NCBI GenBank assembly: GCA_015039465.1
Contig: MU130532.1
Location: 197,494-261,493 of the forward strand
Length of the DNA: 64,000 nucleotides
Direction of reading: 5' to 3'
Source of the DNA: Phlegmacium glaucopus
Taxonomy: Eukaryota > Basidiomycota > Agaricomycetes > Agaricales > Cortinariaceae
The notes beneath the pieces were generated by a model that was not told the origin of the DNA, did no database searches, and saw only the letters and a list, made by a program, of their open reading frames with translations. Shown piece by piece: positions 36,795 to 49,235 of the stretch. Numbering within the stretch: the stretch's first letter is position 1; each line of letters begins with the position of its first letter. The position numbers and the translations under genes are program-made.

Positions 36795-38579
36795 ATGGAT
36801 ATCCTCCACACACAGCTGAACAACATACAGCGTCACCTTGCCTTCGTTGCTGTCACTGATATCAACTGGAGGTTCTATGTCCAATTGTTTTCATGGAGTG
36901 TATCACTCTTCGAATCATTCCTTCTGTGCGCTTATTTTTGCCCAAAATCAAAGACTCGGTTTCTAACGTACCTTTTTTTTTTCTTCTTTAAATAAATTTT
37001 TCTAGGATTCGGCAGTATCCTTTATACTTCAAGACCGAACCGCCGCCATCCCTTGCGAAGCATTTCGAACCAGGTGTATTTGAGAAGTCCCAAAATTATG
37101 GAAAAGATAAAGCCAAGTTTGCCTTGTTCTCAGGAATCTTCAAGCAGCTCTTGGATTCCTTTATGCTGCAATTTGGTTTTTATGCTTGGTCTTGGGGCGC
37201 TTCTCAAAACATTATGACCAAGATAGGCTATGGGCAAGGATACCAGGTAAACAGACCATCCATTTCATTAACGAAACATCGTTGCTCATTTCGGAACCCT
37301 GTAATAGATTATTCAGTCCATCTTGTTTGTTTTCATCCTGTTCATCCTTTCGTCCATCCCAACACTCCCATTGCAAGTCTATGGAACTTTTGTACTTGAA
37401 GAGAAACACGGTTTCAACAAGACCACTCCCATACTCTTCGTCACTGATCTCATCAAGGGATGGGCTCTGGCTTTCATACTGGGCTCACCTTTCCTCGCTG
37501 CGTTCCTTTACATCTTCCAATGGGCTGGTGACCGTTTTGTCCCTTGGTTAATGGCGTTTATGTAAGCTATCAATTCATTTTTACCGTCTGATAAGATTAA
37601 TGTTCAAATGTAACTATACAGGATCTCCTTCCAGCTTATCATGGTTATCCTTTATCCTACCGTGATCCAGCCTTTGTTCAACAAGCTGTCTCCCCTTGCT
37701 GAAGGCGAACTTCGCACAAGAATTGAGAGTCTTGCGAGCAAGCTCAAGTTCCCCTTGAAGCATCTCTACGAAATTGATGGTTCAAAGCGCAGCTCCCACA
37801 GTAACGCTTATTTCTTTGGTCTACCCTGGGTCAGTCAACAGTCAACTATGATATTCATCTTGTTTATTGACACCCTTCCAACACAGAGCAAACACATCGT
37901 CATTTTTGACACTCTCATTCAGCAGAGCAAACCGGAAGAAGTCGAAGCTGTCTTGGGTGAATTTCTATTCTAAATTAAATGCTTCAAGCACATCCTACTA
38001 ACCTAACTTGCATCCTCCCTTTCTCCAGCCCATGAATTAGGTCACTGGTATTACCTTCACCCTACGAAAATGATGGCTGTCTCGCAAATCCACATCTTCA
38101 CCATTCTTGCTCTCTTCCCTGCTTTCATCCATGCTCCTCCCCTCCTCCGGTCCTTTGGCTTCTCCAAGGAAATTTCAGCCCAACCGCCGACCATTGTTGC
38201 TTTCCTTTTGTTCCAGATGATACTCACTCCTCTAGAGGCTGTTGTGAGTATCGCCATGAACGCTGTAAGCAGGCACTTTGAGTGGGAAGCGGACCGGTTC
38301 GCAGTAGAGCTACAGGACAAACTTGGAGACGAAAAGATGAACGACATGGGCGATAGATTGGGTAGGGCGCTTATTGCTTTGCATGTGAAGAATCTTTCTA
38401 CCGTTTGGGTCGATTGGTTGTGTGTACCCTTTTCTTTTTGGAGATTTTTTGTTCGTTGTTCAACTGACTGGAAATTCGTGAATAGGTACTCGGCATACCA
38501 TCATTCTCATCCCACCTTGACGGAGCGCTTAAGAGGTTTGGAAACTTTCCAAGCTCAACGAAAGAAGAAGACGACTTAA
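36795..38579 (+). CDS. STE24: Ste24, CAAX prenyl zinc metalloprotease
   Basis: Join 36795-36925, 37006-37246, 37308-37561, 37622-37829, 37887-37956, 38029-38419, 38486-38579 (462 aa). Ste24 is an ER/inner nuclear membrane protease that cleaves prenylated CAAX proteins such as a-factor-type pheromones. The M48 signature HELGH falls at about residues 303-307, generated by splicing exon 5 to exon 6. The third zinc ligand lies in the downstream EWEADRFA block. Several hydrophobic spans and the conserved YEIDGSKRSSHSNAYFFG segment fit the family, as does the SAYHHSHPTLTERL motif near the end. The C-terminus is basic (RKKKTT), like ER retention tails. Length is normal. Confidence 0.95.
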
Positions 38580-39347
38580 TCCGACACTATATATATCGAC
38601 CCTAATGAGCGACTCATTGCGACAAAAGTAATCAACAAGGCCTCTTTGAATATATATATCTTTCTTGGGTATTTTGCAACTCGAAGACAGGATAGGATTG
38701 GGTTGCATTCAAGTGATCGTTTCTTCAAGTGTGTGGATTACAAGAAAGACTGATATCCCAGATGTTTTGTAGTAGTCTCTATATCCAGATCTTCGTATAT
38801 GTGTGTAGAGTTTGTCCATACGATAATTATATGTGCGCGTATTATTGTTAGGATGTCGATAAGTAGTTCAAATCCATGTTTATTTTTAACAGATAATAGG
38901 GTACTGACAAGGAATTCCGTTATGAATTCCGTGTTTGTGGGCTCCTCGACTTGGATCTCGAAGGTGAGTGTGATTGGCCCAATTTGCACCCAAAACTAAA
39001 GTGCCAATCCAAGTTATTTACATTCACCAATTTTATCGAATTCAGTCGATAACACGTAGCTTGCGGATGGAACTACCACTGGCAAGCCCTAACAAGAAAA
39101 ATTCACTGAAATACATTTCCTAGAGGACTCTTATGGAGCCACAAACACTTTGAACGGCATTTTCCCAAGACTCGAAGTCACATGAAGGCAAAGGCCGACC
39201 GAGTCTCCGAGTTGAAAAATGGCAGGGGCGAGGCATTGCGCAGTAGTAGATGGCCATGAAGAGATGAAGGGAAGCGATGGTTGGGAATATGGCTATGATT
39301 GACTGTATTCCTTAGTAAGCTGCGCCGCCACAGCAGGCTGTGAGGCA

Positions 39348-39400
39348 TTCACGTGACTTCTCAAAGGTTCCAGAGAATTCGCAGAGATTCTGGTTCGTTC
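39348..39400 (+). promoter_or_regulatory. Step-type heat-shock element upstream of HSP70
   Basis: TTC occurs at 39348, 39358, 39368, 39378, 39388 and 39398, six times at exactly 10 bp spacing. This matches the step arrangement of heat-shock elements, in which nTTCn units on the same strand are separated by 5 bp gaps. The array ends 77 bp before the HSP70 start codon and just upstream of a TATA-like AATATATAA at about 39413-39421. Binding by Hsf1 is inferred. Confidence 0.75.
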
Positions 39401-39477
39401 CAAGGATCACAAAAATATATAATGGCGATCCTGTCTGCAATCCACAATTTCATTTTAACTTTTCTCCCTCACTCATC

Positions 39478-41800
39478 ATGACTGCTATTGCTAAAGCTAT
39501 CGGTATTGACCTAGGTACAACCTACTCGTGAGCATCCCCAACCCCTTCATGATGTTCAAGGCAACTTACATATCCCTTTTTTTTCTCAGTTGCGTCGGTG
39601 TTTGGCAAAATGATCGTGTCGAAATCATCGCTAACGACCAAGGAAACCGAACAACCCCATCATACGTATCCTTCTCTGACAATGAACGTCTTATTGGTGA
39701 TGCCGCAAAGAACCAAGTCGCCATGAATCCTCATAATACGTACGTCTTCCACCTCCACTGTCTTCTTGCATGTCCTTACCCAACGCAGTGTTTTCGATGC
39801 AAAACGTCTCATCGGACGCAAGTTCGATGATGCAGAGGTCCAATCAGATCTCAAGCATTTCCCATTCAAGGTCTTCAGCAAGGGTGGCAAACCCTACATC
39901 CGTGTTGAATACCGTGGTGAGGAAAAAGAATTTGTATGTATCCCTTTCATCATTTATACATTGTATTTAAAAACTCATCAACATTTCATCTTAGTCCCCT
40001 GAAGAAATCTCTTCTATGGTTCTCCTAAAGATGAAGGAAACCGCCGAATCTTACCTTGGAGGAACTATCAACAACGCTGTCGTCACTGTCCCTGCTTACT
40101 TCAATGACTCTCAACGACAGGCCACAAAAGATGCTGGGACCATCTCAGGAATGAACGTTCTTCGTATCATCAACGAACCCACGGCCGCTGCTATTGCGTA
40201 CGGTCTCGACAAGAAAGTTATCGGCGAGCGCAATGTCCTCATCTTTGATCTCGGTGGAGGAACTTTCGATGTGTCCCTCCTTACTATCGAAGAGGGTATT
40301 TTCGAAGTCAAGGCTACCGCTGGTGACACCCATCTTGGTGGAGAAGATTTCGATAACCGCCTCGTCAACCACTTCGTCCAGGAATTCAAGCGCAAAAACA
40401 AGAAAGGTCTGTTTTTTTTTGTGTCATTCCCAACCTCATTTTTACTAATTACGCTATAGATCTCTCCTCAAATCCTCGTGCTGTCCGTCGTCTCCGCACT
40501 GCTTGCGAGCGTGCCAAACGTACGCTATCTTCTGCCACTCAAACATCCATTGAGATCGACTCGCTCTATGAGGGTATCGACTTCTATACCTCTCTCACTC
40601 GTGCCCGTTTCGAGGAACTTTGCCAGGATCTTTTCCGTGGCACTCTTGACCCTGTTGAGAAGGTCCTCCGTGACTCCAAGATTGACAAGGCCAACGTCCA
40701 TGAAATCGTCTTGGTCGGTGGTTCCACCCGTATCCCCCGTATCGTCAAACTCGTTTCCGACTTCTTTAACGGCAAGGAGCCCAACAAGAGCATCAACCCC
40801 GACGAGGCCGTTGCCTATGGTGCTGCTGTCCAGGCCGCCATTCTTTCCGGTGACACCTCTGAGAAGACTCAAGACCTTCTTCTCCTCGATGTTGCTCCTC
40901 TTTCCCTCGGTATCGAGACGGCTGGTGGTGTCATGACTGCTCTTATCAAGCGTAACACCACTGTTCCGACCAAGAAGTCCGAGATCTTCTCTACCTACTC
41001 TGACAACCAACCCGGTGTGCTTATCCAAGTGTACGAAGGAGAGCGTGCTCGTACCAAGGACAACAACCTGTTGGGCAAATTCGAGTTGTCTGGTATTCCT
41101 CCTGCTCCTCGTGGTGTCCCACAAGTTGAGGTCACCTTCGACATTGATGCTAACGGTATTTTGAACGTCTCCGCCTCCGACAAGACGACCGGAAAGTCTA
41201 ACCGCATCACCATCACTAACGACAAGGGTCGTCTCTCCAAGGAGGAGATTGATCGCATGGTGGAAGAGGCCGAGAAGTACAAAGGTAAGATTTTGCATTC
41301 ACTATCTTCACAAGATACTGATTTTGCATCCTTCTTTTTCTTCAGCTGAGGATGAGGCTGCAGCTGCCCGTATCACTTCGAAGAACAGCCTCGAATCTTA
41401 TGCTTACAACTTGCGTAACTCCCTCAACGACGAGAAACTTGCAGACAAATTTGAACCTGCCGACAAGACTAAGTTGGAGACTTCTGTCAACGACACCATC
41501 AAATGGCTCGATGCCTCTCAGGAAGGCTCGAAAGAAGAATACGAGGAGAAACAAAAGGAGCTCGAGGCAATTGCCAAGTATGTGTGCTTTCATTTGATTC
41601 TGATATCTGAACCTTTTTGCTCATTTCTCCCCTTTTCTAGCCCTATCATGCAAAGACTCTACGGTGCTGCAGGCGGCGCACCTGGTGGCCCTGGTGGTGC
41701 GCCTGGTGGTTTCCCTGGTGGCGGTTTCCCTGGCGGCGGAGCTCCCGGCGGTTTCCCTGGTGCAGGCGAAGAAGGCCCCAGCGTGGAGGAAGTCGACTAA
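39478..41800 (+). CDS. SSA1: Cytosolic Hsp70 (Ssa type) chaperone
   Basis: Join 39478-39527, 39590-39739, 39789-39933, 39995-40406, 40460-41284, 41346-41577, 41641-41800 (657 aa). Hsp70 binds exposed hydrophobic peptides in an ATP-dependent cycle. The three signatures are present: [22 protein letters not shown] and [11 protein letters not shown]. The substrate-binding domain and lid follow, then a Gly/Pro-rich linker and the EEVD terminus, which places it in the cytosol and lets it dock TPR co-chaperones. Six introns keep phase. Intron 1 interrupts the first signature (TTYS/CVGVW). The symbol denotes the Ssa class, not a specific orthologue. Confidence 0.97.
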
Positions 41801-42019
41801 AAATTTTCCTTTTTTGGATCCTCGCATGGCCATCTTTTTGTACCCCCCCGCATCATCTTACGAGCATACATAAAATAATGACTTTTCTTTCAATGTAATG
41901 TTACCAATAGATTCCAATACCATTGACATCTTTCTCTGTATAAAACTGTGATTCAATTGTTCTGAAGTTCTGAAGGGTCAAGAGAAGTAGTCATTTGTAT
42001 GTAATCACATCTCATCAAC

Positions 42020-43497
42020 ATGTCCATAAGCAGTCCATGGGATGTTCCCAGAGGTCCTCAACTGCTCAAACGCAAATCCCAGCGCTGCGGCCAGAGTCTG
42101 ACAATGATTTCAGGCTCTCGGAAACGCAAGCATCGTTCTCATCGTAGCCAACCTCAAAGTCCTCCTAGCACCCCAGTCAAATTTCTCAGCCATTATGAAG
42201 GCTATAATCATCCAAGGACGCACGATCCTGACGCTACCAAACCTGACGCACTTCATGCTCTATATATCCAAGCATATGAAGCAGATCTTGTCAGAGGTTC
42301 TCAAGCAAAAACTGCGGCTCAATCTTTGGAACTTGTCGAATACAGTGCCTTGGACCCTGGTGGGGAGGTTACTATCATTCCAAAGATAGGATCAGCCTTG
42401 ATTCGATGGGGTGGCGATGATACCACTAGCATTGGTAAAACTTATGGAGATGAAGACGACATGCTTCCACATGCAACTCAAAGCGCGGAAACTCCTATCT
42501 GGGTTGACCGGTAGGTCCCTCTCTTACAGCTTCCTCCAGCACACTTTCCGTTCGTACCAGAATGTCTATGAATGTTTTACAAATGGTTATTATTCCCTAT
42601 ATCCAAATCTGACCCACCACAGCGAAGTCAATTTCTCTACCTTCCCATAATTTCGTCACCCACAGGCTCAACGTCGTATTTTTTTTTTTTTCCAGATACG
42701 ATGCCCGTCTCCTACTTGATACCCTTCCAAAGCCAAGTGTGCCTGCATCCCAACCAGATTCACCTACTGGCTGGTCGGACCTCCCTTCTGATACGGAAGA
42801 CACTTTTTTCTTTACTCCCGATGAAACGGAAGATTTTCGTAGGGAGAAACGCCGAAGACTACTAGAACAAACCCGAGAAGAACGCTTAAAGGCTCGTATG
42901 GAAGAAGACGATGTGGAGGACGAGGAAAACCAAGAAGAGGAAGATGTTTGGGGCGGTAGTGACGAAGAAGTAAGAGTCTATCTTGTCTACAAACATTTTA
43001 ATTTTAAAACCCCCCCTTAGCCTGACGATCCACAACAAGAACTCATGCGTCGGACGGCGACCCATCTATTATCATCGCCCAACGCTGCCCAACTCGAAAT
43101 GCGTATATTGGCTAACTACGGCAGCGACAAACGTTTTGCTTTTCTGCGTGGCAGATGGAGTAGACGATGGAATCTTATAAAATTAAAGGCACGGCTCGAT
43201 AAAGAAAAAGAAAAGGAAAAAGATCAACCCGGAAAAGAGATGAACAAAGAAAGTCAGGCTGGATTGGGTTTGGTTACTGGGTATGGAAGTGATGACTCTA
43301 GTGATGGTGGTAGTGATGCGGAGGGCAAAGATGTGGTGGCTACTGCATTGAATATTCCTCCTGCCGAACCTCCAGATTCGACGGAGGCGGTAGGAGAAGG
43401 CAACGTAGAAGAGGCTGCTAAAGAGGCCAGACGAAAACGAGCCAAGGAGTGGGCGGAGAAACGACGAGAGATGAAATTGAAAGGCGACACGATATGA
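42020..43497 (+). CDS. Conserved-looking hypothetical protein, charged C-terminus
   Basis: Join 42020-42510, 42696-42969, 43021-43497 (413 aa). No family recognised. The N-terminus has a basic SRKRKHRSHRS stretch resembling a nuclear signal. The middle holds the ordered-looking ELVEYSALDPGGEVTIIPK segment and, across intron 1, WVDRYDARLLLDTLP. A very acidic region (EEDDVEDEENQEEEDVW) precedes a helical block with RILANYGSDKRFAFLRGRW. The protein ends in a Lys/Arg/Glu-rich helix. Intron 1 (185 bp) is unusually long for this window. It is co-directional with HSP70 and starts about 220 bp after its stop. A nuclear role is a guess. Confidence 0.8.
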
Positions 43498-43925
43498 TGA
43501 TAATTAGAATGGATCTGGTATGAATTATCCAATTTGCCCATCGCACTCGCTCGTGGTCAGATGCCAATTAAGAACCTTTCTGACGAGCGACAGAGAGCAG
43601 GACGGGGAGCCGCACTACAGTCCAGGTCCTGAGGCCTGAGGTCTTCAAACTCGATATTTGATGCTAACCAAAAGTCCAAGCCACCCAGACTAAGTAACTT
43701 GAAGAATATTTAGGAGCCATATCATTACAGCTCCTACAAGAACCCCACTTTGAGAAAATAGGCTACCGATATAAAAAAATACTGTCGTGTACGAAGGAAG
43801 GCATATCCAAGCTGATAAAAAGGATATGAAAGAAATGAAATGAGGCGAGTCACTGGCATCAATGAGTCGGATATATTTCGTTCCGTATGTATTTGTCCCA
43901 TCATGTTTTGTTGAGACAGAAAAGC

Positions 43926-45592
43926 TCATGCGCAGAAAGTCTGGGAGCCCCTTGAAGACGATCCAGGGCCATTAGAGACTACCATTTCCGTATTCTGTAG
44001 GCGTGCGCCTCGTCTGCTACGAGGACGCTTCACAGGGGCAGTGATTCGCACTGAAACGGGAGGGGCGAGGGCCCAATGGGGTGAGCAATAATCCAGAGTG
44101 GAGACAGATACAACTGTGTTACGAGACTGTGGAACAAATTCTGGCGAGGAGGCAGAGAGCGATGACTTATAAGACCAAGTTGGCTGCTATTATGTTATCG
44201 TTAAGCCTAAATCGAGAAGAGCTACGGGTAAAGAAGACACATACGCTGCCCAACTTCTCTACTTGTTGCTGTTGCAATGATTTTGAGTGAACGGGGCTGG
44301 CGCACAAGGTCGGACTATGAGCTACACCGCTTGTGTGTTTCGGGTCTTCCGTGGCCGAAGACAAGGTACTAATGACAGCCTGCTAAAGGAATGTTCAGTA
44401 CTAGATAGCTGTTGCTCAAATCCAATCCAATGATGATGATAACGTACTTCGTGCCATTGCTTATAATCGTCTTCCTTAGCACCATTGGCTACCGATACTG
44501 CTTCCTGGACATGGCAATATTACCTCGAAACCCTGCTGCTCATGCACGACCCAAACTCACCTCGGACTCGTCTTTAAAGGTATTATCTACCTTTGAATCA
44601 ATGGCCTCATCCTAAAAATCGTGTTAGCCCCTCCTTATAATAAGTTATAAAGAGAACTAGCGTACGTCGCAAAGGGTGTCTTCATCAGATTCAGCTAGGC
44701 TTTTTTTAGCTTCACGGATGGCATTATCTTGCTTTGCATCATTGTTAATCAGGAGGGACGCTTTTGGCCGAAGTTTCCGAGCTTTCTTGTAGAAAATGAA
44801 CGCGATGGAAGACAGTAGGGAGCGGACCCATAATCGCAGTCCAAGGGAAAATAGTAGAGTAGTTAGAACACTGTTCAATTTTGTGATTGTGATAGTAGCA
44901 AAGTGAGCTTGAGCACGGTGGGTAAGATCGGAGGCTACAAGAGAAAGATCACAAGAAGCCAAATGTGCGTATGCCGAGAGTGACTGGGAGTGGTAGTAAG
45001 CCATAGCTACAACAAAGCCCAGACAAAAGTAGAACAGACAAGAGGTGACCAGCTTCAGTTTAGAGAAGAGCGGTCGAGTTATTTCTAGACGAGCACGAAG
45101 GGTCCAGTGTAATACTATCCAGCCTAAGACGGTCTTGAGAGGGTACGTAGCTATACGGTGTAATCGCCCTATACATTTACGAATAGCCTCGGTAGCCAAA
45201 GAGAATGTGCCTTTGATTATAGTCCCAAGAATCGCCTTCAGTTGCTCCCTTTCGTCTTGAGAGATAGAGATACCAAGAAAGAAGAAAACATATGCGAACA
45301 AGCCAACTATGGCGGCATACATAGACATATCTTTCAAGCTTAAGGTGCTGCAACCTCCAGGCTCGAGACCAAGGGAACGAAAGTAGTCATCGGTTGACTT
45401 GGGACAGTGCGAATTGAAGGCAGGAGGTAGTGGAGTGTTGATAAGTTGAGGTTCGATGCCGACGAATCGTCTGGCTAACTGTCCCACGGCGGGTCGAATG
45501 GTAATGAGCGCAGCCAATATCGTGGTGTTCAGAGCGATTTCTGGTGCGAATTGAAAGGCATATTTTCTGATTGAATCTTTCCAAGGGAACAT
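43926..45592 (-). CDS. Unidentified multi-span membrane protein
   Basis: Complement of join 43926-44186, 44245-44382, 44561-44611, 44666-45592 (458 aa). No family recognised. Exon 1 encodes at least three strong hydrophobic segments: about residues 91-109 (YAAIVGLFAYVFFFLGI), 181-200 (LVTSCLFYFCLGFVVAMAYY) and 241-268. A weaker one lies at 20-38. The cytosolic-looking tail (about residues 270-458) is Ser/Lys-rich and ends with a basic PVKRPRSRRG patch. Exons 2-4 are supported by three phase-0 introns. The intron at 44383-44560 is relatively long (178 bp). The architecture of N-terminal membrane domain plus long disordered tail could suit an ER or nuclear-envelope protein, but this is speculation. 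Confidence 0.8.
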
Positions 45593-46450
45593 AGTGAGTT
45601 GAGTCTTGATAGTATGACAGAGAGAGATTAAGAATAAATAGTTATGACACAGATGTGGACTGTGGCTGACTTGTCAATAATATGCTCTGGCAAGAATAGT
45701 TTACTACATTGGCCTGCTGCCTGCGCATTTATGTAACAGGCATCCCTCATGTAATTACCAAAAAGTCTACAGTAGAAAGGATTGAGCCAGCGTGTCTGTC
45801 CGTCCGTCCGATTTCGAAACACAGTCCGAGAGCGCTGTCTACACTTGGGCCTTTCAAGTTATCTACTAGCCAACCTCCGACAGAAGATAGAATTAGCAGC
45901 TACATGGTTTATCACTTGTTCAGAATCCTGCGCTTTGAGTACGAAACAACGTCGTATTTTCCTAAGAAGATGGTCAAGATATATGCGTTGATCAGAAGCT
46001 TGAGGTCTCCAAAATCCCAGTAGATTCGTGTATCAATATAGGGAATTTGACACCCGTGGTACATACGACCAATCCAACGGTGCGCTGTGTGGCAGGATTG
46101 AGATAGCAAAATCCTTTAACAATTTTTTTTAGATGGATGCCAATTGCCAGATAAAGGTACATACATACTCCAGGATGATAGAGGTCTCCTTGTTGCGCAA
46201 TGTTGTAAAGTCCATCATCTTGTAGTCTCCCGAAGGCAGCCCTATAAGTGATGGAAGACGAATCATTCCATCTAGTAACATGCGCGTTTCTACTTGGATA
46301 CTAGGTGTTCCAAAAAATTGTGATCAATTCAATAGTCCGTGCAAAGTATTCCGTAGGGTCCAACAAAGTAAGAGAATTTGAACCAGTAATCAAAAGTCCG
46401 CATCTAAATTGCCTGCTGAGGGGAATATTATTCGTGATGGATAGATGGAA

Positions 46451-47000
46451 TTAGTTGACGTTGAGGATAACAGCTTTTGTTTCCGAGAACGGCTGGGGAC
46501 CAGCCTAAAAAGACGTGAATCAACTATTATCCACCCTGAGGAAGATGTCACAAACTACTTACTCCAATCAAAGAGACATGGAAGACGGAAAGTTGTGCAG
46601 GGGCACCTCGCGCAAGCGCCGGTGGAATAGTGACTGTGAAATTCTGGTGTGGAGGCTTGAAGCGAGGCGCTGAGGGTTGGAATCGCGGGTGGTAGCGTCC
46701 GTTATAGAGTATAGAACCCAATACCAAGCCGGGAGTAAGGCAAGGTCTATTGCCGCACGATTCTATCGCGATCACAACACCAATTTCAGTCGAGCTCGAC
46801 AAGGTGTTCTTGTTGAAAATGAGTGTCAGTACGGTTAGGTAAATCAACCACCAGTATGAACTTACTGCTCGGTCAACTTCTACTACGAGGGTGGAACCTG
46901 GAGTGATAGAGGCGCCGTTGGCTGGAAAACCGATAGCGATGTTTTGTGCAAAGCTTGCGGTAGTCAGAGCGGTGAGCAATGCAGCAACTGTGAACTTCAT
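46451..47000 (-). CDS. Small secreted protein, 144 aa
   Basis: Complement of join 46451-46504, 46563-46808, 46866-47000. The N-terminus (MKFTVAALLTALTTASFA) is a typical signal peptide, with cleavage expected just before QN. The mature part has the pattern of a secreted beta-rich family frequent in Agaricomycetes: IGFPANGASITPGSTLVVEVD, an ESCGNRPC two-cysteine segment, KPPHQNFTVTIPP with an N-glycosylation sequon, and a terminal strand ending ILNVN. Function is unknown. Two introns keep phase. A longer open frame upstream (to 47057) is not used because the signal peptide starts at the internal Met. Confidence 0.85.
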
Positions 47001-47689
47001 GGTCGTGAAAGGAATCGTAATTTGGTGATAGTGTTTTATACAAAATGTCGTGGCCACTTATTCCTGTAGATGGGGGAATCGAAATGAGAAACCCCTGGGG
47101 CACTGTACCAAGGGCAATACATCGATGATGGCTAACTTTCACCAGAGGCTGGTCATAGAACGGCGATGATAGAAGACTAATTTGCTAAACTTCCCGAGTC
47201 CCAGTAGTACATTGTAGATACAAAAGTTTCGAATCTGTTCATCCTTTGCGTTGCAGAGCTACCAGAGGTGTGCTATCGTTGTGAGATTTGTTCAGACAGT
47301 GATGAGTGAGCTTCAAGAGAATAATGGCATGGGTTACATAATGGAAGAGGCACTCCTCATGGCCTATTCTGCTTCTTAAGCTTGTTCTCACTCTTGAGGA
47401 TCTCAAGTACAACATATGGCCACCTTGAAGTTTTGAATCATCTCGGGATATATATCAGCTCGCGTTTGACTCCTTGACCAATCCTAACTATGGCCATACT
47501 AGTATACTGGGCCGAGCGAAGTTCGGATCTACCTCTACATCTCGATGTGATTCCGAGTCTACAGATTTCGGCCTTCTACTAAGTTCCTATTTCCATGGTG
47601 TTAACAGTCGGGGATAGGAGTAGCTGGCTTACCAACTGGTTACTAAAGAGTCAGTGAATTATGACCTGGGGTCGTGTCACCGCTCTGGG

Positions 47690-48000
47690 TTACACATTTG
47701 CCCCTGCTGATTATTAGTTCGTACCACCTCCAATTGGCAAGGATAACGTGAAGGACATTCAAGATGTTTTTTCGCTCGATATCAAGGATGCATATTTCGC
47801 TTTCAAGATCAACACGGACGCGATGGCGGTCGACGCTGGAGGCTGTGTGCGACATGTCATGGTTTCATATATGCTCAGGATACAATTTGTGTAGTCTGAA
47901 AACCAGATATCAACTGGTCCGACATTCGGACTGGGTTTTGGACGATACGTACGGTCTCCCAGAATATCTCCAATAGAACTTGCATTGTTTCCTCTTAGAT
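47690..48000 (-). pseudogene. Possible gene fragment, minus strand
   Basis: Reverse-strand frames here look protein-like but switch frame. One carries NVGPVDIWFSDYTN and SIYETM, and the overlapping frame continues with SSVDRHRVRVDLESEI and NVLHVILANWRWYE. The joint near YETM suggests a small indel. No start, stop or splice structure could be completed and I do not recognise the family. It reads like a fragment of a longer decayed gene. Confidence 0.35.
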
Positions 48001-48051
48001 TAGTATCATGCAAGGACCATATTCAAGAAGATACATTACTAGTACAAGAAT

Positions 48052-49146
48052 CTATCGCACTTCAACTTTTCGTCCCAGCCAATCTTCCTGCAACCTGGCT
48101 TCCACCAAGCGATTTGTCTCTTTTGCTTTCATTACAGCAACATCGATCAATTTCAAAATCTCATCTGTGCTGAGCGGCACTCCCCCCAATTTCTGGAGAA
48201 CGCATAATTCCTTTTGGGCATTCAAGGCTATTGATAACAATCCTGCACTGAGTCGTTGTTCGAGTTGAGAAGGATCAATAATCGGAGGCGTTGACGCATC
48301 AGGGAAGAATGCAAAAGTGAAGCAAAATGGTGTATGATGGATGGCGAGGGGCACTGGGGCGCGCTCAGAGGGCAGATGCTGTTAATATTCAGTGTTCAAA
48401 ACTATCCATTGTCATGTATAAACAGAATGCATACCACCGTAACTTCATCTCCAATTACTTCAACGTCTGGCCTTCGAAAGTGCTTAAGGGCAACTATCCC
48501 TGCTAAGCATGCGCAGTCGAGAAGATTGCCTGCATCGGCCAGGAAGTGTAACGTTAGCCGTATATGCCACACCTAGAAACGTCGCAAGAAATGTTAGGAT
48601 AAGAGCGTCAACAGGTTCAGAGGGGGTTGCACACCCTTTGGCCAGCTAGGATGCATAGAGATTCTTTGTCGACAGCATCACTTCGTTTCAGTACTTTGTC
48701 AAGCATCCGCGTAATTGTGACCTCCTCATCTGAAGGCCTGTTTGTCGTTTTTTTTTGTTGTAAGAAATCAAAAAAAAGTCAAGTGCAGGGGCACACATGC
48801 CTACCGGCCTGGTTCATAATCACTAGACGCCATCGGCGAAATCTCAGAATGAATAGTGATGGATCCTTCGAACGGTCGTTCAGGCTGTGGTTTTACCATT
48901 TTGGCTTCAACTTGGGCTAACACTCTGATATCGGTTACAAAAGATGAACAAAAGGTTCAAAAGTTGTATCGCGAGTAAGACGTACCTGGTTTTTCCAAGC
49001 GCACATTCAACCCATCCAAGTTCTGGACCAAATGTCAACGTCGGTGTCCGCATTTCCAGTGATGATCGACCATCTAGTCTCAAAGACTCTTTTAAGGCAC
49101 TAAAGAGAAACTCTCTTTCTGGTACCGAAGGTGAAGGAGGCCTCAT
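48052..49146 (-). CDS. RRP45: Rrp45, RNase PH-like exosome core subunit
   Basis: Complement of join 48052-48378, 48435-48572, 48635-48737, 48805-48924, 48986-49146 (282 aa). Rrp45/EXOSC9 is a structural subunit of the RNA exosome ring that processes and degrades RNA in nucleus and cytoplasm. Family blocks include REFLFSALKESLRLDGRS at the N-terminus, FGPELGWVECALGKTRVLA across intron 1, and NLLDCACLAGIVALKHFRRPDVE. The second half has PLAIHHTPFCFTFAFF and the C-terminal helices after LEQRLSAGLLSIALN. The eukaryotic ring subunit is catalytically inactive. The start is the first ATG of the frame. Confidence 0.93.
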
Positions 49147-49235
49147 TTTTTTGCGAAAGTGGTAAGGAGTAAAGAAAAGTGCGGGAGCTATTAGAAAGCG
49201 ATCTTGTTCCAGATCAACGTTGACAACCAACCACG
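49147..49235. promoter_or_regulatory. 89 bp divergent promoter, RRP45 / TRM112
   Basis: Only 89 bp separate the two start codons, so both genes must share core promoter elements or have promoters inside each other's 5' ends. I see no TATA box. Both products work in RNA or ribosome maturation, so co-expression is plausible but inferred. Confidence 0.6.

Noticed and set aside
39422..39481. Upstream ATG and short frame overlapping the HSP70 start codon
   Set aside because: The ATG directly abuts the TATA-like box, so it should lie upstream of the transcription start and not be in the mRNA.
40525..41298. 257-codon minus-strand frame opposite HSP70
   Set aside because: Antisense open frames are common in biased-codon Hsp70 genes; it has no recognisable domain and the sense exon is certain.
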